Shown here: positions 1 through 4,632 of the stretch, in pieces
Layout: each line of letters starts with the position of its first letter
Numbering within the stretch: position 1 is the stretch's first letter
NCBI GenBank assembly: GCA_014804185.1
Contig: JAAVAG010000223.1
Location: 1 to 6,586, forward strand
From: Lachnospiraceae bacterium
GTDB lineage: Bacteria > Bacillota > Clostridia > Lachnospirales > Lachnospiraceae
Reading direction: 5' to 3'
Length of the DNA stretch: 6,586 nt
Translations under genes and position numbers: made by a program
Notes under the pieces: model-generated
The model's database searches: none
What the model was told of the DNA's origin: nothing
Seen by the model: only the letters and a program-made list of their open reading frames with translations

Positions 1-1123
1 AGTCTAAATTGGCATTTTTTATTGCAGTCAATATATCATTGTTCTTGTACGAAATACCTAGATATGGAAGACTGATATTAAATTTATTTTGTATTCCAAA
101 ATATTTAGCATATGCGTAATATGCCGCCCCCAATGCTTGTCCGTCATCCCCAGCAGGTGGAAATACAAAAAAATTATCTAAATGAAATTGATTTACTATT
201 TTGTAATTTAACAAACAATTCAAGAATATCCCACCTGATAAAACAAGATTCTTGCACGGATATATGCGAAGAAAATCCTTAAGTAAACCAAGTATTATGT
301 TTTCGAGCATCAATTGCAGCGTGCATGCAATATTTGCACATTCCTGTTTTATATAATTTTTATAGGAAAGTCCCGATAAAGTTATAATAGAGAATACTTC
401 CTCTAATAGATCCTTATATCTAAGCGAAAAATCAAGGAGATTTCCACATTTATACGGATTAAAGTTAAAAAGAGGTGTGCCATATGCCGCAAGCCCCATG
501 GTCTTGCCTTCACCATATAAGCCAAGTCCCAATAAATGAGTGATCTGCGTAAATTTTTTCCCTAAGCTGATTTCATAATTTTGTATAAATGTAGGCATAT
601 GAGGGAAAATGTAATTACGAGCATCAGTCATTTTCCCCACAGTTGGATTTTGCAAACGTTGCTCTACCAATTGTATTTTATGATCGCCAGAAACAAAGAG
701 AGACTCTGCTTCTTGCATACTATTTACATAATCACCTGCTCCATCAGATACAAGAATAAGTGCATCGTTAAATCCGGATGAATAAAATGCAGAATAGGCA
801 TGTGCAGTGTGATGGTTGACAAAAAACATAGGAATATATCCGCACCCGTAATATTCCGCAAATTCTTCTTTAAAAAACTCTTCAATAGACATTCCCTCTA
901 TAGAGTTATATGAGATACCAATGCAAGAGATATCCTTAATATCTAAATTTAAATATTTTAATAATTTATCAATTGACTTAGTAGGCAAATTATATGAACT
1001 AGAATGCTTGACTCTATCCAGACGTTCTTGTGCAATTGCACCTATCACTATGCCATCCTTAATTACTGCTGCTCCTCTATCATGGCCGACATGTATTCCA
1101 AGAACAATTTTAATGATAATCAC
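1..1123 (-). CDS. NodU/CmcH/TobZ-family carbamoyltransferase, 3' end cut by window
   Basis: The minus strand reads open from 1123 to the window edge (374 codons, no stop). Enzymes of this family transfer a carbamoyl group from carbamoyl phosphate, through carbamoyl-adenylate, to a hydroxyl of a sugar or antibiotic; they act in the cytoplasm. Numbering from the GTG, visible motifs are GHDRGAA (13-19), HHTAHAYSAF (104-113) with the HxxxH metal pair H104/H108, SDGAGD (126-131), GEGKTMGLAAYG (204-215), SGGIFLN (296-302) and PPAGDDGQALGAA (322-334). These make up the Kae1-like N-terminal domain; PYLG near 353-356 is the usual lead into the C-terminal YrdC-like domain, which lies outside the window (family length about 550-600 residues). 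GTG at 1121-1123 is the only standard start after an upstream in-frame TAG, but ATT at 1112-1114 fits the ribosome site and the family N-terminus (MKIVLGI) better. Codons are far more AT-rich than in the genes from 1444 onward, suggesting acquisition. The acceptor substrate is unknown; surface glycan is a guess from context. Confidence 0.93.
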   Translation of the reverse strand, partial: MIIIKIVLGIHVGHDRGAAVIKDGIVIGAIAQERLDRVKHSSSYNLPTKSIDKLLKYLNLDIKDISCIGISYNSIEGMSIEEFFKEEFAEYYGCGYIPMFFVNHHTAHAYSAFYSSGFNDALILVSDGAGDYVNSMQEAESLFVSGDHKIQLVEQRLQNPTVGKMTDARNYIFPHMPTFIQNYEISLGKKFTQITHLLGLGLYGEGKTMGLAAYGTPLFNFNPYKCGNLLDFSLRYKDLLEEVFSIITLSGLSYKNYIKQECANIACTLQLMLENIILGLLKDFLRIYPCKNLVLSGGIFLNCLLNYKIVNQFHLDNFFVFPPAGDDGQALGAAYYAYAKYFGIQNKFNISLPYLGISYKNNDILTAIKNANLD

Positions 1124-1128
1124 CGCCT
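1120..1128 (-). promoter_or_regulatory. Near-perfect ribosome binding site of the carbamoyltransferase gene
   Basis: The minus strand reads AGGCGGTGA, one mismatch from AGGAGGTGA, the complement of the 16S rRNA tail. The only standard start codon, GTG at 1123-1121, lies inside this element and so cannot be served by it. Eight bases after AGGCGG comes ATT (1114-1112), followed by codons giving KIVLGI, the normal family beginning. The site therefore argues that initiation is at ATT, or at a lost ATG. Confidence 0.6.
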
Positions 1129-1443
1129 ATATCTTTAAATGTTAGGATTATAAATATGTAGAAAATATCTGTTGCATCTTGAGTTGTTTATTTCTTCAAT
1201 TGTAACAATTTGTATCATTTGCTATTCTACAGTTTCTATGTATTACATTAATCAATATATTTACTTGTTAACTTAAAGAAATACCAAATTGTACTAACCA
1301 TTACAATCATTATACGTTATTTTACTTAATAAACTCCATGTACAACTCCCAATTATCAATAATCTAGTTTTATCCTTATCCAATTAAAATTTGATATCCA
1401 ACGGATAATTTTCAATTATCTATTAATATCAGATAATCCCGAA
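1124..1443. other. AT-rich intergenic spacer between recombinase and carbamoyltransferase genes
   Basis: About 320 bases with no credible coding frame. The end near the carbamoyltransferase holds its possible promoter. The middle holds two short palindromes: AATTGT-A-ACAATT (1198-1210) and ATTGTA-N8-TACAAT (1288-1307). The end near the recombinase holds a dense TTATCC/GGATAA cluster. No GC-rich hairpin followed by a T run was found downstream of the recombinase gene, so its transcripts could read through into the carbamoyltransferase gene. Composition matches the carbamoyltransferase side, not the recombinase side. Confidence 0.7.
1147..1175 (-). promoter_or_regulatory. Possible promoter of the carbamoyltransferase gene
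   Basis: A perfect TATAAT lies on the minus strand at 1152-1147, about 20 bases before the ribosome site, which would give a very short leader. Seventeen bases upstream the hexamer is GCAACA (1175-1170), which matches only the last three bases of TTGACA. The DNA is AT-rich, so chance -10 boxes are common and the call is tentative. Confidence 0.35.
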
Positions 1444-1456
1444 TTATCCTTTATCC
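1351..1456. repeat. Cluster of TTATCC/GGATAA motifs at the recombinase 3' end
   Basis: TTATCC occurs back to back at 1370-1375 and 1376-1381 and again at 1444-1449 and 1451-1456. The inverted form GGATAA is at 1403-1408. Shorter cores (TTATC or GATAA) lie at 1353-1357, 1416-1420 and 1432-1436. The last two TTATCC copies overlap the final codons and stop of the recombinase gene. Repeated short direct and inverted motifs beside an integrase gene resemble arm-type or accessory binding sites, but binding is inferred only from position and repetition. Confidence 0.6.
1403..1449. repeat. Two tandem copies of palindrome GATAAT-N4-AATTATC
   Basis: Copy 1 (1404-1420) is GATAATT, spacer TTC, AATTATC, a perfect 7-base inverted repeat. 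Copy 2 (1432-1448) is GATAAT, CCCGA, ATTATC. Aligned base by base the copies agree in all 6 left-arm and 7 right-arm positions and differ only in the middle four. They are exactly 28 bases apart. Copy 2 overlaps the recombinase stop codon. This pattern, conserved arms around a variable centre, is what a dimeric DNA-binding protein or recombinase core site would show. Confidence 0.6.
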
Positions 1457-2370
1457 ACCTCCATCAGATTCCTGGGATGTTTATGGACTAGAATATCCTT
1501 CTGCTTTGCATTGGACACGTGCGTATAGATTTCCGTTGTACTGATAGAACTGTGCCCCAGCATTTTCTGGATGTATCTGGTGTCCACATCCTGCTCCATC
1601 AGGAGCGTGGCAAAAGAATGCCGGAACATGTGCGGCGTAATGTGCTGGCTGATCCCGGCAAGCTGTGTGTACCGATTGATCATGAAACGGACGGATTGGT
1701 CGGACAGCTTATGCTTCAGACGGTTGACAAAGAAATAACCGCAGGCGGTGATATCTTCCTGAAAAGTTTCCCGGTACAGGGTCAGGGCGGCGGTAACGTC
1801 GGGATTGCCGATCTGCAGTACCCGCTCCTTGGCGCCTTTTCCATAGATCAATACGCTGTTGCTCTCCAGGTCGATGTGGGAGGGCTTCAGGGAGCACAAC
1901 TCGGATATGCGCATTCCGGTGGCAAACAGCAATTCGATCACCGCAATATCCCTGATACAGCACCGGAGAGGATAGCCGGACGCTGCCTGCTCTTTCTGGG
2001 CGTAAAGTGTGGAAAGAAATGTCTGGATCGTGTAAAAGGAAATGGTTTTCGGCAGGAGTTTGGCCTCGCGAAAGCGGATATCCAGCTTAAAAAACGGGTT
2101 TTCCTGCAGCACTTCCTTATATTCGAGATAATGAAAAAAGGCTTTCAGGCTTGCAATTTTGCGGCGGACTGTTTTGGGTTTATATTGCCTGTGCAGATGC
2201 GTGATAAAAGTATCTACCGTGTCCCGGGAAAAAACGGCAGATGAATCGGAACAGAAATTCTCATATTGCTTTAAGTCGATGCGATATGCTTTCAGGGTCT
2301 TGGCATCCAGACGTTTCCGGTATTCGCAATATTCAATGTATTCGCCAATATAGTTCTTCAAAGTATTCAT
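1444..2370 (-). CDS. XerC/XerD-like tyrosine recombinase (integrase)
   Basis: A 308-residue tyrosine site-specific recombinase, the usual XerC/D size. It would bind DNA, cut one strand at a time through a 3'-phosphotyrosine, and exchange strands via a Holliday junction. Residues 1-90 form the SAM-like N-terminal core-binding domain; the catalytic domain follows from about 105. All catalytic residues are present: R154 in TGMRISEL, K178 in YGKGAKER, H247 and R250 in HMFRHSF, H273 in LGHSS and nucleophile Y282 in IYTHV. ATG at 2370-2368 has AGGAG (2386-2382) 11 bases upstream, slightly far, and a good promoter just beyond. It lies divergent from the phosphoesterase gene. There is no excisionase, phage or transposon gene beside it, so it is either a solitary integrase of an accessory region or an invertase-like switch. 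Chromosome-dimer XerC or XerD is less likely, since those normally sit in housekeeping contexts; the sequence alone does not exclude it. Confidence 0.95.
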   Translation of the reverse strand: MNTLKNYIGEYIEYCEYRKRLDAKTLKAYRIDLKQYENFCSDSSAVFSRDTVDTFITHLHRQYKPKTVRRKIASLKAFFHYLEYKEVLQENPFFKLDIRFREAKLLPKTISFYTIQTFLSTLYAQKEQAASGYPLRCCIRDIAVIELLFATGMRISELCSLKPSHIDLESNSVLIYGKGAKERVLQIGNPDVTAALTLYRETFQEDITACGYFFVNRLKHKLSDQSVRFMINRYTQLAGISQHITPHMFRHSFATLLMEQDVDTRYIQKMLGHSSISTTEIYTHVSNAKQKDILVHKHPRNLMEVDKG

Positions 2371-2398
2371 GGACAGACACGCTCCTTTTTTTACATAG

Positions 2399-2427
2399 AT
2401 TATGGAGTGTCGTGCAAAAATTGTCTA
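2399..2427 (-). promoter_or_regulatory. Sigma-A type promoter of the recombinase gene
   Basis: The minus strand shows TAGACA (2427-2422, five of six to TTGACA), a 17-base spacer, then CATAAT (2404-2399, five of six to TATAAT). Transcription would start near 2392, about 22 bases before the ATG, with the AGGAG ribosome site inside the leader. The recombinase thus appears to have its own promoter. Confidence 0.65.
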
Positions 2428-2459
2428 CCGGTGTTCTGCGCAGCGACTGTTTGATTCCC

Positions 2460-2582
2460 GCCGGGGCCTTTCAAAATCTGCCGGCAAGTAGTAGTAAAGA
2501 TATTTACTAAAGTCACGAAATCCACAAAAACAATGATAAAATAGCATAAACAGCCGGAAAATCTGGGGAATCTGCCGGGGCC
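2460..2582. repeat. Repeated GCCGGGGCC and AATCTGCCGG motifs in the divergent spacer
   Basis: GCCGGGGCC occurs at 2460-2468 and 2574-2582, and AATCTGCCGG at 2475-2484 and 2569-2578; a related CAGCCGGAAAATCTGG lies at 2551-2566. These GC-rich words stand out from the surrounding A-rich bases. They lie between the divergent recombinase and phosphoesterase genes and could be operator elements or the trace of a small duplication. Confidence 0.4.
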
Positions 2583-2590
2583 ATTGTATT

Positions 2591-2610
2591 GTAAAAGGGG
2601 AAAATTTTAC
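2591..2610. promoter_or_regulatory. Inverted repeat GTAAAA-N8-TTTTAC just before the phosphoesterase ribosome site
   Basis: Perfect 6-base arms (2591-2596 and 2605-2610) flank GGGGAAAA, ending directly before the ribosome site AAAGGAG (2611-2617), which is 7 bases from the ATG. It could be an operator or an mRNA hairpin next to the ribosome site. The arms are short and AT-rich, and no convincing -35/-10 pair for the phosphoesterase gene was found upstream. Confidence 0.35.
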
Positions 2611-2624
2611 AAAGGAGAAAGGGT

Positions 2625-3571
2625 ATGGGATACTTTAAGTGGCTTCATTTGTCAGACCTGCATTTCAGGATGTGCGCGGGGTTTGATCTGGATCTGGTTC
2701 TGGAGCGGCTTCGGGAGATTTTGCGGAAGGTGACGGAAGACGGAAAATTCCGTTATATTTTTCTGACAGGGGATCTGGCGGACTGCTGTGATTATTCCGC
2801 TGTGGAGCGGAGAGTCAGGGAACTTCTGCTGGATAACGGGATTCTGGAGGCAGGAGGAGAAATTTTCTGGGCCTGCGGAAATCATGACATTCCAAGGACG
2901 TTGAAGCACAGGGGAAGGGAGATTGCGGCGATTCGTGACAGAGCGCAGGCGGACGTTACGTTTGAACGTGAATTTGCGGATGAGGAAAGCAGGCAGCTGC
3001 TTCTTGGTGCGTTTAAAGAGTATTATGCAGCGCGGGAGGGAATCCTGGGGATGAAAAGGGAAAGGGAGTACCCGCATCAGGTGATCCACAGCGATCCGGC
3101 GGAAATTGTATTGCTGAATACCTGTCTGACGTCCTGTGACGACGAGGATGAGCACAGGCTGTATCTCTGTGAGGCGGGACTGATCAGGCTGTTCCAGAAG
3201 ATCAGACCCGGAAAACCGGTGTTTGCGATGGGCATCACTCCATCGGTTTTCTGGCGGATACGGAGAGGATCAGGATGTTGAGCCTGTTTCAGGAGAAGAA
3301 TGTATCGGTGTATCTGTGCGGCCATTCCCATCAGCCGGGCATTCGTCCTCTGGTCGAAAATATCCAGGAGATTGTTGCAGGGGGCTTTCAGGAGGACGGT
3401 TATGCAGTGCTCTCTTTTTTTATTGGGATCTTTGATGAGAAACGCGGAGAGTACAGCGTGATACCTTATACATGGCATCCCGGCAGCATGAAATGGGGAG
3501 AGGATTACTGTGCTGCCTGGGGAATGGAAAAGGGGAGAAAGTATTCTGCCTTTCACTTTCCGTTTGCTTAA
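2625..3571 (+). pseudogene. Calcineurin-like metallophosphoesterase, split by a one-base deletion
   Basis: The first frame (2625-3281) and a second frame running to the TAA at 3569-3571 together encode one 315-residue protein if a single base is restored. Metallophosphoesterases use a two-metal site to hydrolyse phosphomono- or diesters. Metal-site motifs in order: SDLH (D11, H13), TGDLAD (D50), GNHD (85-88), the GHH region (203-205) and GHSH (233-236). The break falls exactly at GHH: the DNA reads ATGGGCATCACTCC at 3228-3241 where ATGGGCCATCACTCC would give MGHHS. The first frame then runs on for about 15 unrelated residues to a TGA. The truncated product lacks the last two histidine motifs and should be inactive. 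The start is ATG with AAAGGAG 7 bases away. The next gene is co-directional 81 bases on. A true mutation and a sequencing error are both possible. The natural substrate is unknown, and no membrane segment or signal peptide is seen. Confidence 0.88.
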
Positions 3572-3652
3572 AAGCCCGCCATATGATACAGTAATAAAAA
3601 GGAAAGAGGGAACGGTAACAGGGGGCGACAAAAGAGAAAGCAGGGCTTGTCT

Positions 3653-4051
3653 ATGACTGAGAGCGGGCAGATGGAGCACAATGAGCAGAGAGAAGAGAGT
3701 GTCAGAAAACTGAGGGCGGCAGTGGCGCGGGAACTGGAATGCGGCGGTGATGCGCGTGGGGAGGAGTTGGATCAGCTTCTCTGGAGTACGCTGGAATTAT
3801 TTCAGGACTGTGAGTTTCATACATCCAAGAATCTGCAGTTTACATATTCGATCAAAGGAAACGAGATGTTTGTATCCCGCAAGGATAAATCTCTCACCAG
3901 GGCTACGGTGGCACTGGCCATGCGCACGGCAGTGCGGCGTCAGCAGGAGTGCGGCGCAGTGACGGGGCCTAAGAAGCTGGGAACCTTTGGGGCCAGCTAC
4001 TTGTATCCGGTTTTTATCAGGATCGGCGTGATACACAGGGTGGAAATGTAA
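3653..4051 (+). CDS. Small protein of unknown function
   Basis: A 132-residue protein that I do not recognise as a named family. Residues 1-45 are charged and probably helical (many E, R and K). From about residue 55 the sequence looks structured: HTSKNLQFTYSIKGNEMFV (56-74), then SRKDKSLTRATVALAM, then VTGPKKLGTFGASYLYPVF (103-121) and a hydrophobic end IRIGVIH. The glycine/tyrosine-rich GASYLYP stretch looks like a conserved core. No signal peptide or membrane helix is seen. ATG at 3653 is preferred because AGGG lies 7 bases upstream; a TTG at 3647 in the same frame is too close to that site. It follows the broken phosphoesterase by 81 bases on the same strand and is followed by a strong terminator, so the two probably form one transcription unit. 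A DNA- or nucleotide-related role is conceivable, but nothing in the sequence proves it. Confidence 0.75.
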   Translation: MTESGQMEHNEQREESVRKLRAAVARELECGGDARGEELDQLLWSTLELFQDCEFHTSKNLQFTYSIKGNEMFVSRKDKSLTRATVALAMRTAVRRQQECGAVTGPKKLGTFGASYLYPVFIRIGVIHRVEM

Positions 4052-4078
4052 ACCAAAGCGGAAGCGTGAACAAGCCGC

Positions 4079-4127
4079 GAGGGAAGAAAGACGGAAAAGA
4101 AAAGAGAAAAGAGAGAAAGAAAAAAGA
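4079..4127 (+). other. 49-base purine tract
   Basis: From 4079 to 4127 every base is A or G except C at 4092. The tract lies between the stop of the small unknown gene and the terminator hairpin, so it would be in the 3' end of that transcript as an unstructured purine stretch. It carries no coding frame or clear repeat unit. Confidence 0.6.
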
Positions 4128-4130
4128 TGA

Positions 4131-4164
4131 CAGCCTCCGGGAGACCGGGGGCTGAAATTTTTTT
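4131..4164 (+). terminator. Intrinsic terminator after the small unknown gene
   Basis: CAGCCTCCGG (4131-4140), loop GAGA, CCGGGGGCTG (4145-4154): a 10-base stem with one T-G wobble and a tetraloop. AAA and seven T (4158-4164) follow directly, with further T runs beyond. This should end transcription from the phosphoesterase/small-protein unit and isolate the XRE gene. Confidence 0.92.
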
Positions 4165-4172
4165 GAAAATTT

Positions 4173-4207
4173 TTGTTACTTTTTGTCTCTGCTAGGGGAT
4201 ATATAAG
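4173..4207 (+). promoter_or_regulatory. Possible promoter of the XRE regulator gene
   Basis: After the terminator comes TATATAAG (4200-4207), a plausible -10 region, about 45 bases before the ATG. Upstream candidates for -35 (TTGTTA at 4173-4178, TTGTCT at 4183-4188) are at poor spacings. Some promoter is expected here because the terminator separates the gene from its upstream neighbours, but the boxes are not decisive. Confidence 0.3.
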
Positions 4208-4249
4208 TGAAAGGGCTTGTATTGTGGGCGGGAGGAAACAAAAGGGAAC

Positions 4250-4528
4250 ATGAAAGAATATTGTATCAGGCTGAGGAATCTGCGGGAAGACAACGATATG
4301 ACACAGGAGGAGATCGCCGCATTTCTTGGGACATCTCAGACAATGTATTCGAGGTATGAGCGGGGAAGCAATGAACTGCCGGTCAGGTATCTGATGAAAC
4401 TCTGCGATTTTTACAGGGTGTCCGCGGACTATCTGCTGGGGCGCTCGGGAGGGAAAGCGGAGAGGACGGGCGGACAGACAGAGAAAACGGGCGGCCAGAC
4501 CGGCACGGATAATTCGGGCGACAAATGA
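4250..4528 (+). CDS. XRE-family helix-turn-helix transcriptional regulator
   Basis: A 92-residue protein with a single HTH_3 (Cro/CI-type) domain at residues 5-64: RLRNLRED, MTQEEIAAFLG (17-27), recognition region TSQTMYSRYERG (28-39) and the usual closing CDFYRVSADYLLG (52-64). Such proteins bind palindromic DNA as dimers, usually as repressors. After the domain comes a hydrophilic tail (65-92) with a two-copy seven-residue repeat and no ligand-binding domain, so any signal sensing would need the tail or a partner. ATG at 4250 starts the HTH domain at the normal distance; AAAGGG is 3 bases and GGGAGG 14 bases upstream, neither ideal. An in-frame TTG at 4217 lacks support. No terminator separates it from pseB, so read-through is possible. 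The 11-base palindrome on the pseB -35 box, 9 bases past its stop, is a candidate target for this protein. Confidence 0.93.
   Translation: MKEYCIRLRNLREDNDMTQEEIAAFLGTSQTMYSRYERGSNELPVRYLMKLCDFYRVSADYLLGRSGGKAERTGGQTEKTGGQTGTDNSGDK
4466..4500 (+). repeat. Two-copy 21-base tandem repeat in the XRE tail
   Basis: ACGGGCGG-ACAGAC (4466-4479) recurs as ACGGGCGG-CCAGAC (4487-4500), a period of 21 bases or 7 codons. It encodes RTGGQTE followed by KTGGQTG in the hydrophilic tail. Such in-frame repeats can vary in copy number without shifting the frame. Confidence 0.6.
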
Positions 4529-4536
4529 AATAAATA

Positions 4537-4577
4537 ATTTGGCAAATCCCCTGTATAATGGTATAATGAATGGCAAA
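4537..4577 (+). promoter_or_regulatory. Candidate operator: palindrome on the pseB -35 box plus direct repeat
   Basis: ATTTG-G-CAAAT (4537-4547) is a perfect 11-base palindrome that covers the whole -35 hexamer. Its TGGCAAA half (4540-4546) recurs at 4571-4577, 31 bases or about three helix turns downstream, around the expected start of transcription. Sites placed like this could let a repressor block RNA polymerase. The XRE gene immediately upstream is the natural candidate; binding is inferred. Confidence 0.45.
4539..4567 (+). promoter_or_regulatory. Strong extended -10 promoter of pseB
   Basis: TTGGCA (4539-4544, five of six to TTGACA), a 17-base spacer, and TATAAT (4562-4567, perfect) preceded by TGG, giving an extended -10 (TGGTATAAT). 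A second TATAAT lies 8 bases upstream (4554-4559) without a matching -35. Transcription should start near 4574, leaving a leader of about 60 bases before the pseB ATG. It is the best promoter in the window and probably drives the whole downstream operon. Confidence 0.85.
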
Positions 4578-4632
4578 ATGAAAGGCGACGTTTCTGATAA
4601 ACAGATGCGGCGTGAGAATACAGGAGGCGGTC

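Noticed and set aside
1370..1381. CRISPR-like or satellite repeat
   Set aside because: The TTATCC units are too short and irregular, with no spacers.
1519..2244. Long open frame on the plus strand opposite the recombinase gene
   Set aside because: It is fully antisense to a recombinase with all catalytic motifs; its translation has no recognisable domain, and long antisense frames are common opposite such genes.
3225..3242. Programmed -1 frameshift in the phosphoesterase gene
   Set aside because: Reading the C of GGC twice would restore the protein, but there is no slippery heptamer, no upstream Shine-Dalgarno stimulator at the right distance and no clear downstream structure. A simple one-base loss is more likely.
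1438..4518. 12-base inverted match GGATAATTCGGG between the recombinase 3' end (1438-1449) and the XRE 3' end (4507-4518)
   Set aside because: It could bound an invertible 3-kb segment, but a match of this length is expected by chance in a window of this size, and both copies lie partly in coding sequence.
3797..4576. Minus-strand open frame across the small unknown gene, the terminator and the XRE gene
   Set aside because: It crosses a strong terminator and two better supported genes, and the purine tract makes a low-complexity protein segment.
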